DNA of 64,000 nucleotides from Helichrysum umbraculigerum (lineage: Eukaryota; Streptophyta; Magnoliopsida; Asterales; Asteraceae), in NCBI GenBank assembly GCA_949592205.1, contig CATIUR010000017.1, forward strand, positions 310,001 to 374,000, read 5' to 3'. Positions 9,973 through 20,628 of this stretch are shown here, piece after piece; the first letter of the stretch is position 1; each line of letters begins with the position of its first letter. The position numbers were made by a program, and so were the translations under genes. The notes under the pieces were generated by a model. The model did not search any database. It saw only the letters and a program-made list of their open reading frames with translations, and was not told the DNA's origin.

Positions 9973-12655
9973 TTAAACCCAGCCCGCAGGAAATTGACCA
10001 TCGGCATGAATTCCATTAGCCACGCAAACAGTAACAACATTGTAAAACTGCTCGGCTAAACGTCTGTTGAACTCATTCTTCTGACCTACACGAATCCGAT
10101 CATCATAGAGTTTTCTTAAATCTTTTTCATGAAAATTAATCAAACTCATCGGATCATACAGTCTAAACGTTGCTTGCTTCAAATTCCATATACCTCCAAC
10201 TTCTGGCCACGGTTCTGAATCTGGAACGAAAGTAATAACCGCTTCACCAGTCTGTGGATCAAGTTCCCATTTTACAAGTCTTCTCAGAAAATAATAAGGA
10301 ACTGGTTCCAGAGGTATCTCAGTCAAACAGTTAGCAGGCGGATAGTGAACTTTAACCATAGGCTTCCTGGTAACTAGATCAATCTTCCTTTTCCATGTAT
10401 ACCGAGTTCCCAACGTCGGTTTCAATTTAGAATATGTCTTCGATAACACTTCCCGACGTAAATTTCTCTGAATGAACTCGGCATAATCATTCTCGAACGG
10501 ATTAATCAATTTAAGCTGAGCTAATCGATTAATCTCTCCTTTTGGCAACGTGCTCAATCTATCAAAACGCATTCTGAAGTACTGAACTCCATCTTCTCTC
10601 TTAATCATAAAAAGATTCCTCTGACACTTCCAGCTTTTAATAACTCCGGTATAATTTCGACTAACCCGGTACACTTGACATTTAACTGGAATAGGAACTG
10701 GATTTCGTCCCTTAGGCCACCATTTCTTATTTCTATCTCTCTTTTCTTCAGCAGTTAATTTCTTCTTAGGAATATCAGAAGATTCAGTTTCAGGAACTGC
10801 TGAGTCCGGTGCCTGTGTCTCTGGAGCTGGAGTTACAGCAGAACTAGATTCTCCATGTTTAGCTTTAGCAGGTCTCTCATCTTCATTTGAATCAGACTCT
10901 ATAATCGGTGCATCATCATAAGCTTCCCCAGAATGTGCATCATCATACGTTTCGTCTGAATTCAATTGTTCCTCTTCAATCGAAACATCCTCATTCATCT
11001 CAAAATCATTATCCGTTTCTTCCTCAGAGCCAACTCCACTAGCCATTCTTTGAATAAACGATAGGTCCGCAAATGAATAGTCAACAGCCAGCGGTCTTGG
11101 TTGCCCTGGAATATCATCAACACAAAAGTAATCCAAAACAGAAATATTTTCATTAACAGTTTCAAGTACAGGGTTGGGATTTACAGACGCAGGTTCACTT
11201 GACTCTAAAGTGGGTATCCCAGACCCAGACTCCCCCGAGGCAAGTAACCTGCCTTCCAAAACATTAACCCTAATCTTCGTTTCCTCAAGCTCCTTAGATT
11301 GAACCTCAATCAACGCAGCTTGTTCAGCAATCTTTTCGTCTTGAGCCTCCAGCTTTTGCGTCATCTTCTGAAGATCTTCCATAATCTTTTGCATGAATGC
11401 TGGAGTCGGTTGAATCTCAAAATCAGCTTGCGGCTGTGGATTGACTGAAGTTCTTGCAGACGAGGAACGACGAACACGACGACGAGGCTCAAAGTCTACA
11501 TCCTTAGGATCATCACCGTCTCGAATACGTTTGCCAGTATTCTTTGGAACATACACACGCCCTTGTTTCAAACGACGCTGAATTCTTTTGTACCTCTGAG
11601 AAAACTGACGTCGAATTGTTTCCATCTGAGACGGGTGCGGGACCGCACCATCAGAATCCGAAGGCGTTGGCCCGCCATCATCAGGTTGTTGAACAGGAAT
11701 TTCTTCAGAATCAGAACTTTCAACCGTGTCATGAGATGTTGGATTGTCCGAGTCAACATGCCCAAACTGCTCGATGTTCTCCAAAAGAGCATCTACATTC
11801 TCCCCCGCAGCTTGAACAGGAACGTTCACAAATGGTTGCTGCGGTTGTTGGGGTGCTGGAATGTCCATATATTGAGGTTCCGGAGGCGGTACGTAATTCT
11901 CATCAACAATAGCACCGAATAAGGGAACATCCCTTGCCGCCTGAACCCCACCTGCACAAATAGTAAAGATCCGATTCATCATCGGTGAAATCTTTAATTG
12001 CTGATCGATGTCACCCTGTGCTTGAAGATCCGGATGATGACGATTGATGTGCAACTGTACAAATCTCGGATATAAAATCCATTTCTGATCCCCGGCATTC
12101 GCATTATCAACCATAGCCTTGAAGATAAATCCCGAGAAGTTGAACGGCTTGTTGTATACTAACGCTAACATAGCAGAAGCCAGACTTCAGCTCATCCCAT
12201 CCGTTCCACCTTTCCTATTCCCCAAGCAAACAATGATCACATGCATCAAATATCTCCAGACACGTGTGAGATTCGCTTTCCTATACTGATCCGTGGGAAT
12301 CCGGGGATATCCAATCCTTTGCATAGCTCCCGAAACGAAAACATGATCAAAACCGATTGGCATATTCGGTTGATCATTCAGCTGTAAAAGTTCCCGAATA
12401 CTCTGTTCTGTAATAGTGATTTCCGTACCAGCAACCGTTGAAACCAGTCTTCGAATTTCGTTTATCAGTAACAACATTTGCGTTTCTCCAGAAAGGGTTG
12501 ATCAGATTTCCAAAAGCCATAGTATTATCCGAAATGGCGTGGAATACCCTTGAACGCCTCAGAAATGCAATCATCTGATGATACGGTGCAGCTTTATCAG
12601 AAGTATCATCAAGGTAAGCAGCGGTATTGTGACGCGCTTCGAAAACAAGAGCCAT
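9973..12655 (-). pseudogene. Env-like / putative plant transposon protein of element C, broken twice
   Basis: Third ORF of the element, between pol and the 3' LTR, where Sireviruses carry an 'envelope-like' gene; its role is unknown. The likely ATG is at 12655, two bases after a splice-acceptor-like TTTTTGCAG. The N-terminal globular domain (about 250 aa) matches those of B and E, for example TITEQSIRELLQL and SLVYNKPF-type blocks. Then come an acidic, Pro-rich stretch, basic clusters (near KRIQRRLKQGR and EPRRRVRRSS), a coiled coil of about 50 residues and a Trp-rich basic C-terminal domain. No transmembrane segment is visible, so 'envelope' is doubtful. Breaks: a frameshift near 12470 and an in-frame TGA at 12187-12189. 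From 12171 to 9973 there are 732 open codons. There are no introns, unlike B. Confidence 0.75.
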
Positions 12656-12668
12656 ATCTGCAAAAACA
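12656..12668 (-). promoter_or_regulatory. Putative 3' splice site before env-like ATG, element C
   Basis: Minus strand reads a T-rich tract, then TTTTTGCAG ending at 12658, then AT and the ATG. A TTCTAACG branch-like site lies about 40 nt upstream. Element B has CTACAG at the same place (20621-20626). Confidence 0.45.
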
Positions 12669-12785
12669 GAAACATACAAGATATTCTCGAAAAGCGTTAG
12701 AACAAACAAAGTATTCCAAACTTATCACAAACGAAAGGTTTCATTGATATGTTAAATAAGTACAAAGTTACAAACACACATATCA

Positions 12786-12820
12786 AATCCTAAACCCTAA
12801 ACCCTAAACCTAAACCTAGA
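12786..12820. repeat. Short telomere-like repeat
   Basis: Two exact CCCTAAA units with degenerate CCTAAAC neighbours. This is telo-box style sequence, too short to be a telomere relic. Confidence 0.6.
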
Positions 12821-12932
12821 CCGAAGATCCTGGTTAAACGAATACAGCCAAAATCCAAGACAAGGTCAGGCTAAAATCCAAGACAGGGATGGTATCCCAC
12901 CAGACCAGAAGGCCGAGATCCAGGATAATAAA

Positions 12933-13047
12933 GGAATTCCTCCAGACCATAAAACCAAGATTCAGGACAAAGAGAGAATTCCACATAACGGTAAAGGGAT
13001 TCCTCCAGACCATAAAACCAAGATTCAGGACAAAGAGAGAATTCCAC
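12933..13047. repeat. Tandem repeat, 64-bp period, two units
   Basis: Copies start at 12933 and 12997 and share about 52 nearly identical bases. A degenerate third unit precedes them (about 12880-12932). It lies in the putative leader or intron of the env-like gene of C. Confidence 0.85.
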
Positions 13048-13327
13048 CGGATCATTAGCCAACTGAAGCAAAAATGGTCATATCTAAGTGACCAGATAAA
13101 AACTTTAAGGTGCTAGACCACCAGAAAGCGCAAAAGAATCCACGACCGGAAGAAGATCCTTCTAGCCGCGGACGGGCGAGTAGTGACACTCTTTTGGGCT
13201 GAAGCAGTAAGCACTATCTTTGTCATTCAGCTAGGAACTGAAAGAAATCACTCGCCATTGCTGGACAGGATTTAAAAGTCAGAAAAACGAACATTTGATT
13301 GGTAACAAAAAATGTCATTTTTCTGTA

Positions 13328-13625
13328 ATAAGCGACGTAGTCGATGACGTCGCATTTCAAATAGCGACGTAGTAAAGGACGTCGCAGAAATTCAGAATAA
13401 TAACAATAGCGACGTAGAACGTGACGTCGCACAAAATTCGAGCGACGTCGATAGGTACGTCGCATTTTGCAATTAATTGTGAATTTAATCACGTTAATAA
13501 AATAGCGACGTAGCGAGGGACGTCGCGTAGGACGTCGCGGTAAAAAGCGACGTAGGGAAGGGCGACGTAGGCATGTAAGAATAACCAATGAGAGCGACGT
13601 AGGCCACGACGTCGCATCGTACGTC
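13328..13625. repeat. GCGACGT array upstream of env-like gene, element C (part 1)
   Basis: Dense GCGACGTAG/ACGTCGC motifs on both strands, often as pairs a few bases apart. Same motif as the gag leaders, but here about 700-950 bp upstream of the env-like ATG. Confidence 0.9.
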
Positions 13626-13939
13626 GCACTGAAGAACATTCATCCCCAACCCAGAAACCCTAACCCTCAAATTTAGGGGTTTTCAAAATCAAACGCACTA
13701 AAAGGTGCGGCAACTAATGGTGATCACGAAAACATAAATTATACGATGTTTAGATCACGATTACACAACGAATTCAACCCAAACCGAGAACCCTAAAACC
13801 CGCAATATACATTTAACGATTAACGCAAAAATACACGGTGAAAAAGGGTAAGATTGGTACCTAAGTGTGCGGAATAACGAGTAGATCAAAACTACGTGAG
13901 TGAATCGGAATGAAAACGGCTACAAATCACAAAAATTGC

Positions 13940-14105
13940 TCGAAAAGTGCTACGTCGCAAATCGCCACTGGTACGTCGCAGGCTACGTCGCAGGTGAATA
14001 TGGAATAATGTGACCTGTTACGTCGCGGTTGAGACTATATATAGTCTAACCCTATGTGCGACGTAGACTGGGACGTCGCAGGCGACGTGGTTGTGGGACG
14101 TCGCA
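13940..14105. repeat. GCGACGT array flanking internal TATA, element C (part 2)
   Basis: Several ACGTCGC and GCGACGTAG copies flank a TATA palindrome at 14032-14047. This repeats the LTR layout of motifs around a TATA box. Confidence 0.85.
14032..14047 (-). promoter_or_regulatory. Candidate internal promoter TATA of element C
   Basis: The perfect palindrome AGACTATATATAGTCT, embedded in ACGTCGC motifs, lies upstream of the env-like gene and downstream of pol. It could drive a separate env-like transcript. Confidence 0.45.
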
Positions 14106-14109
14106 AAGA

Positions 14110-15339
14110 ACAGTTGGGATGCGATTTGTGTCGTTTCTAAATTTTTTTTCAAGAACCATTTACTCGTTATTTTAGCAAACAATATCTAAATGAGTCGTGA
14201 CTTGGGAAAAATAACATAGAATAAAAATAAAGCATAAAATAACGAAAAAATCTTTTTGGTATTTTCTTTAATATCACAAAAGGTAAAAATATAACAGAAT
14301 AAAATTACTAACACTCTATTTTTGGTGACGGAGTTGTTTTGTCTGATTAGGGATCATATCGGAATAACATGCAATTATTAGGAATAGTAAGTGTTATTTC
14401 GATCATCAGTATATTTTGTCCACTTTAAATTTACGTGGCACAATTAAAACACCTGTTATAAAAATTATTTCAAAACGATTATTGGTATTGTTTGTCCACC
14501 TAAACACGTTACATCCGTGTCTGTGAGTTAACCTTTTATTGTTAATATGAATATTTCTCTGTGGTCCCCACCATAGATATACCCCTATAACTTAGACATG
14601 AACATAGTTTCTAAATTTAGAAAGAATAGAAGAGAATCAATTTTAAGAATCAAGCCATCGGTGACAGGTCTGTACTTGCGTACAACAGAGCAACATAACT
14701 TGATTCAGGTGTAAGCAAAACCAAACGCAGTCAAACCAAATTGAGTGGCGACCTTGTTTAGTACCTTAAATTTAAGACGTTGCAAGTACTTTGACTCACG
14801 TTTGCTTAGATTTAAGAGTAAGCTGAATTGAGACCAGGTCTGCACTTACGTACAACAGAGGAAACAATCAGCATACTCCCCCAAAAGATCTCAGATATAC
14901 GATCCAAAAATAGAAGTATGTCAAGCTATGCTAAGGAATTAAGACATAGAGTCGTACATCACGAGGTGTTTACCACATGATCATAGACAAGTATTTAAAT
15001 TACTTCTTAATATCTCAGAGACCGGTGTGTACCATGCCTACCAATACATCGTATGATGAAGATAATTTTGATAAAAACTGTTTTAAGTGTGTCAGATAAA
15101 CCTACTGACACATCCAAGATAAACCTTAAAATTCCATTTTGTGCATGTCACCCGATGTACTATCATATCCCAAGTTGTTTACAGACACAACTTCAACGTC
15201 TATTTTAAAAATGTAGCAACCTTGCGTTTTCTTTAATACTAAAGAGTATAAAGAGTGGCTGTTGCGATTTTTTTTTTTTTTTAATTATTATTTTTTTAAT
15301 TGAATTTAAAAACAAAAAAAAAAAAAACCAAGTCACAAA
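14110..15339 (-). other. Post-pol noncoding module of element C
   Basis: Contains, in reverse, the blocks seen in A, B and D: 'attagggatcatatcgg' near 14345, the ACGTTACATCCGTG region near 14505, and the region matching D 63564-63800 at about 15010-15270. A T/A homopolymer cluster at 15270-15330 directly follows the pol stop. No ORF. Confidence 0.65.
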
Positions 15340-17640
15340 TCATTTCTTTGACTGAAAGAACCTTAAACCTATCAGATTGACCAGTTCAATAAAACGTGAT
15401 CGCAAAAAGGCTTTTGTGAAAATGTCCGCACACTGCTTAAGGGTTTCTATATGTACGACATCTATAAGGTGTTTCTCAAAGCAATCCCGTATGAAGTGGA
15501 ACCTAAGTTCAATATGTTTGGTCTTAGAGTGCTGTACGGGATTGTGTGTTATAGATATAGCAGCTGTATTATCAATGTAAATAGGAGTCATAGAGAGATT
15601 GAACCCGTAATCACGCAGCTGATGCTGAATCCAGAGAACTTGAGAACAGCAACTTGCAGCAGCAACATACTCGGCTTCAGTTGTGGAAATAGCAACCGCA
15701 GTCTGCTTTTTGCACTGCCAAGAAACTAAGCGCGATCCAAGGAACTGACATCCTCTAGTAGTTGACTTCATATCTATCTTGCAGCCACCAAGATCCGAAT
15801 CCGAATAGGCAGTTAACTCAAAGTTTTTCTCGTTTGAATACCATAGACCCAGAGATGGCCTAAAAGCGAGATATCCAAAAATGCGTTTTACTGCCTTCAT
15901 ATGAGACACCTTCGGATTTGCTTGAAATCGTGAGCAGAGAGAAACAGCAAACACTATATCTGGTCTTGAGGCAGTCAGGTACATGAGAGAGCCTATCATT
16001 GAGCGATAGTCTTTCTCCTTGCAATCTTCATCGTCCTCATTAGGTCCAAGATTGTGTCTTGCTTCAATTGGAGTGCCGTAGTGTTTACAGTTGAGCAATT
16101 CATATCGCTTTAACATGTCAGTGACATATTTTGACTGGTGGATATAAATTCCATTGTCAGATTGCTCAACCTGTAGTCCCAGAAAGAACGTGAGTTCCCC
16201 CATAACACTCATTTCAAACTCAGATTTCATCAATCTTTCAAAATCTTTGCACAACTGATCATTAGTTGATCTAAAAATTATGTCGTCCACATAGACCTGC
16301 ACAAGTAACAAATCCGCTCCTTCCCGTTTGATGAAAAGCGTGCTATCAATCTGTCCTCTGTCAAAACCATTCTTCAGCAAGTACTTGGCAAGTCGCTCAT
16401 ACCAAAGTCGAGGAGATTGATGAAGACCATACAAAGCTTTCTTCAGCTTGCAAACATGATTAGGATGCTTTGGGTCTTCAAAACCAGGAGGCTGACACAC
16501 ATAAATCACTGCGTCGACATCTCCATATAGAAAGGCACACTTTACGTCAAGTTGATACACAAGGAATCCCTTAAAAGAAGCATAGGCTAGAAAAATCCGA
16601 ATTGATTCCAAACGAGCAACAGGAGCGAAAACTTCATCATAGTCAATACCTTCTAATTGACTATATCCTTGAACTACCAGATGGGCTTTATTTCGAATAA
16701 CCGCCCCCACGATCATCCATTTTGTTACGGTAAACCGAACGAGTACCCGTCAAGTGAGCACCCTTGGGTAGAGGAACAATTTCCCAAACATTCATCTTGT
16801 TTATCTGCTGTAGTTCCTCCTGCATAGCCTCGACCCAAGATGGATCCTTTAAGGCTTGTTCAACCTTTTTAGGTTCAATTTGAGACAAATGACATGAATC
16901 GATATTAGCTATAAGTCCCAAAAGCTGCTGAGCTGAAGTCTGCTTTGCTTGTTGACGTGTTTGAACAGATGCATGAGGATCACCAATGATATTATCAATG
17001 GGGTGATCCTTATGTATACGAGTTTCTGGTATGGCACTTGGCACAAGATTCACACCCAGATTGTTCAAATCTCCCTCAGTTTCAGGAGTAGCAGCAGACT
17101 CAGGTGAGGCTAACTCTTCTTCTTCTCCTTCATCTTCATGAGAAAATAAGTGAGAGTAGGCCATTGTTTCTTCCATTTCATCTTCTTCTTGAGGTTCCTC
17201 TAAAGGAGGCATGTTTGGATCATATGGAAGCTCCTTTGTGTAGTTATAAACTGTTTTAGAAGGAACAGCCGAAGATGGTGGAGTAGGAGATGTTGTAGTT
17301 GGTGGTGATTTGGTTGTTGGTTGTGGTTGTGTGGGTGTTGTTTGTGAAGGTGTAGGTGTAATTGGTGGAGGTGTAGGATTAGTCGGTGGAGGTGCGGGTG
17401 TTGCATTGGGAGATGGGTCGGATGGTTTATTATTGACAGGTGTATCTTGAGTAAGATCAAGCTCATGAAGTATAGAAACCAATTCTTCCGTGTCATCTTC
17501 TTCCGGAATATTGAAAGAGTTGAAGAGGTTTCCATAGTTGAAAAACCAATCTGGACCCGTTCCTTGAGGAGGTTCTGTATACCTTAAACATTTCACTTCA
17601 AAATGCTCCTCAATCTGATTCGTTGATTTGTTAAAGCTTG
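15340..17640 (-). pseudogene. pol: Residual pol of element C (integrase tail, RT, RNase H)
   Basis: Starts abruptly at the deletion junction near 17640 with the last integrase-linker segment (FNKSTNQIEE). A Pro/Thr-rich linker, copia RT and RNase H follow. Protease and the integrase catalytic core are absent. RT is split by a one-base insertion in a G run near 16700: 17640-16688 is in one frame and 16716-15340 in another. At the RT entry the usual Trp of the GTRWVY block is Ser. Downstream, YVDDIIF, AYSDSDLGG and the C-terminal KHIELRFHFIRDC block are intact. Very similar to D 61214-63505, so the parts come from one family. It cannot supply its own protease or integrase. Confidence 0.9.
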
Positions 17641-19496
17641 GACCAATCAACTGGAATCTCTTCAAAGCCTTCCTTAACAGGCAGGGGACAATGAGTAGTA
17701 GGAGGAGGGACTGAGTGGTATCCCAATCCCTCATTCTTTTTCCCACTAGTTCCATGCTTGCTAAGAATTTCATTAAAAACAACCGTTGAGGAATTTGAAC
17801 CTAAGATTTTACTCTTATAATTCTCATACTCAGCTTTTAAATCTGTAAGTTCTTTCTTTAGTAGTTCAATTTCAACAAGATAGCTTTTAATGGCATCTTC
17901 TTGACTAAAAACCTTAGATTTATATTTCTGAGTATCTAACCTATGAGCCTCAAGATGTTTTTCATAAAGTTTCTCATTAGCTTTTAAGAAATTATTTGAC
18001 TCGGTTAGTTTTTCATTCTTTTTCCTCAACTCTACGGTTTCATTCTGAAATGCCTTTAGAGATTCAGTTAACTTAATGCATGAAATACAATTTAACGGTT
18101 CATCAGGTACCTCATTCACAATGTGAGCCATCAAACACTGTTGGTAATGCTGGGAGACAGCCGTCCAATCCTGACTTGTAGGCTCAAAAGCAATCAGGGC
18201 ATTATCAGCAGGTCCTTTCTTGGTGACTTCCATTTCTTTGGCCTTTGGAGGAGTAGAAGGTGTTGTGAATCCCGATGCTGGCATTTTGGGTTTCTCGCAC
18301 TCCCTGGCGAAGTGACCCAAATTTTGACAATTGTAACATCGGACCTTACTCTTGTTAAATCCAAAGCCAGTCTTTCCATCACCTTCCAAGCTTTTACGCT
18401 CTGTCCTCTGCAAGAACTTTTGAATTCTTCGGGTGATCATTGCCACATTCCAAGTTAGATCCATTTGCTCCAGATCATCTTCATCAAGCTGAGCATAGTC
18501 TTCCTTAGTCAGCTCCAAAGTAAGATTCGGTTGAGTAACCAAATCCTTGTATGAGCTTAAGAAAGCTGTGTAAATGGCAGCTTGCTCCTGAATAGCAGGT
18601 GAGACTTGAACCTGTTGTTGATTTGAAGAAGGTCCAGTCATGAAAACAGAATGAATCCCATCGGAAGAAGAAGAAGAAGAAGAGGTTGATGAAGCATTTG
18701 TATTTGTCACGAAGGCGACTCCAGATCCATAAGTCTTTCCAGAGTTGATCTGAACACCATACACACTAGGATTCTGAACAGCAGCACCAGACCTAGTTTC
18801 TTTCTTCTTAATCTCCATCGCGTGAGCTTGAAGATCCCCTATCAACGTATCCAAAGACATGTTTGCAAGTTCTTCATTTTCTTTTAAAAATTGAACTTTA
18901 ACATCCCAAGAACTTGGCAACACATCCAGTAGCTTCTTATTTACTTCAATTGAAGGAAAAGTATAACCCCCTTCAAACAACTCACCAACTAACCGTGAGT
19001 ACCTAGTGAATAAAGAAGTCGTGTCTTCATTAGGAAGAATGTCAAAGATATCGTACTGTTTCTTAATCAGTTCGAGCTTGGCTTCCTTGTACTTATCATT
19101 TCCTCCACAACGAGTTTCAATTGCCTTCCATAAATCAAAGGCTGTTTCATGAGTTCTGAAAAGCCATAGAACATCCTTGGTTAGACACATTTTAATCATT
19201 GAAAAAGACTTTCTTTCAGTATCAAAATCTTTCTTCTCCTCGGGAGACATAGCTTTATAGGTCTTAGCAGGACGAATACCACGGTATTCCCCTTCAGCTA
19301 AAGGAGCTACATAACGCTCACGTAATGGTCCCCATAATTCTGGACAATGAAAATCAATGTATTGCTCAACTCGGTCTCTCCAGTATACATAATCCATGTC
19401 CGCAGTAAATAATGGAGGTTTATTACTTGAACCTATGTCATTACTTTGTTTAATCATTTCTCTCAGACCTCTAATATCCTCTTTATCAGTTGCCAT
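17641..19496 (-). CDS. gag: Gag of element C, C-terminally truncated
   Basis: Open frame of about 620 codons from ATG 19496, nearly identical to the start of gag in D. The copia gag domain spans about residues 20-220 (DYVYWRDRVEQYIDFHCPEL block, then WKAIETRCGG). A Ser-rich stretch follows, then one complete CX2CX4HX4C zinc knuckle at about 385-398 and a coiled coil at about 475-560. It ends at the deletion junction, losing the Lys/Pro-rich tail and second knuckle present in D; the annotated stop falls a few codons past the junction. Unlike D, this copy has neither the one-base deletion nor the nonsense codon, so capsid and first knuckle could be made. Confidence 0.88.
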
Positions 19497-19504
19497 TGTA
19501 TTTA

Positions 19505-20072
19505 CTTAACTGAAAAACTATCTGCTGATCTTAGCGACGTAGATGATTACGTCGCACAAAGATTATGCGACGGCGTTAAGTACGTCGCAAAAAGCAAAGG
19601 ATTCAATTAAGAATCAGTAATATGCGACGTTGAGAGGTACGTCGCAGATGACGTCGCAGAGGACATCACAGAATCACACTACGTCGCAACAAGACGTCGC
19701 AACACAGCGTCGCAGAAGACTAATTAAAGTCAAAATAACAACGTCGCGGATGACGTCGCAACAGTACGTCGCACAGACTAATTAAAGTCCAAATAACAAC
19801 GTAACACGCGACGTAGCAGATGACGTCGCAGGTAACGTCGCAAAACGCGAAAACCTGCGGCCAAAAACCCTAAAAACGAATTTTTAACCCAAAAACCAAA
19901 ACCACGAATGAAGATCGACGAAAACCTTCAATAATCCCAGTAATATTGATCGAACACCTGTAAAAACAAAAAAAAACAAAAAAACAAACAAACGTAATAA
20001 TCACAAAACAATATGAGAATCACGTCGCTTTATCCTGAACTCGATCCTAATCGCCAAAAACGAGAACTTTCT
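19505..20072 (-). repeat. Gag leader of element C with GCGACGT array
   Basis: At least ten GCGACGT/ACGTCGC copies lie at 19530-19860, followed towards the LTR by A-rich sequence. It matches the leader of D (56665-57168). Confidence 0.85.
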
Positions 20073-20084
20073 GCTCTGATACCA
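20073..20084 (-). promoter_or_regulatory. Primer binding site of element C
   Basis: Minus strand TGGTATCAGAGC, two bases from the LTR end, is complementary to the 3' end of plant initiator tRNA-Met, the usual copia primer. Confidence 0.92.
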
Positions 20085-20086
20085 GT

Positions 20087-20495
20087 TGTTTGTCCCTTAC
20101 TTAGGATCTAACAGAACCGAGTCGCTCAATCGTTTGCGGAATCAACGATTAAGTTATCACACGAACACAATGAATAATCAAACACAATAATTATGAAACC
20201 AAACGTTATATTATTGCTTATGGTCGATCAGATTACAGAGAATTTCGACAAATTATGTTTAGGGTTTCGTCAACCCTAAAACAGAAAACGTAAAACGTTT
20301 TTTATACAAACTGGCATCTGCGACGTCGCACACGACGTCGCAGGCCCAAGCCCATGCGACGTTGACTACGTCGCAGGCCCAAAACCTGACGTCGCACCTG
20401 CGACGTTACGCGCTACGTCGCAGGAGTCAGGAAACGCAAATCTAAATACAAACTACGAGCTAGACCAACTGACAGACACTAAACATGTACCAACA
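20087..20495 (-). repeat. 5' LTR of element C
   Basis: 409 bp, same ends as the 3' LTR and one visible difference from it. Followed at 20496 by the GTAAC target duplication. Confidence 0.95.
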
Positions 20496-20500
20496 GTAAC

Positions 20501-20626
20501 AAGTTATATATATAATTTCAATGTTAGACTAAGATGTTAGATGAATCTCGATTCATAATACGTTATAGTTTAAAGATTTTTAATCGTGCATTAAAATTAT
20601 ATCTGTTGTTTGTGTTTATTCTACAG
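20501..20626 (+). other. Upstream leader or intron of env-like gene, element B
   Basis: AT-rich continuation of B after the C insertion. It ends in TTTATTCTACAG at 20626, a good splice acceptor immediately before the env-like ATG. Confidence 0.5.
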
Positions 20627-20628
20627 GT

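Larger units (their letters stand above)
9524..20495 (-). mobile_element. Element C: complete, non-autonomous Sirevirus-like copia element
   Basis: The two ends are 409-bp LTRs (9524-9932 and 20087-20495) starting TGTTTG and ending AACA on the plus strand. They are flanked by the 5-bp TSD GTAAC (9519-9523 and 20496-20500). Minus-strand order is LTR, PBS, leader, gag, residual pol, noncoding module, internal motif array, env-like gene, polypurine tract, LTR. Relative to D, about 2.2 kb is deleted (D 59026-61214), removing the gag C-terminus, protease and nearly all integrase. RT has a one-base insertion. By eye the LTRs differ at one position (9555 region against 20118 region), which suggests recent movement using proteins supplied by another copy. 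Confidence 0.92.

Noticed and set aside
11544..11922. Plus-strand ORFs opposite the env-like gene of C
   Set aside because: They mirror the coding strand of a gene with clear homologues in B and E.
12786..12820. Interstitial telomere from a chromosome fusion
   Set aside because: Only two perfect units inside a retroelement.
13223..13639. Arg/Pro-repetitive minus-strand ORF (RRPSLRR repeats)
   Set aside because: Produced by the motif array; repetitive low-complexity translation, no start context.
17200..17535. His/Leu-rich repeat ORF, minus strand (also 61311-61646 plus)
   Set aside because: Alternative frame of the Pro/Thr-rich pol linker in C and D.
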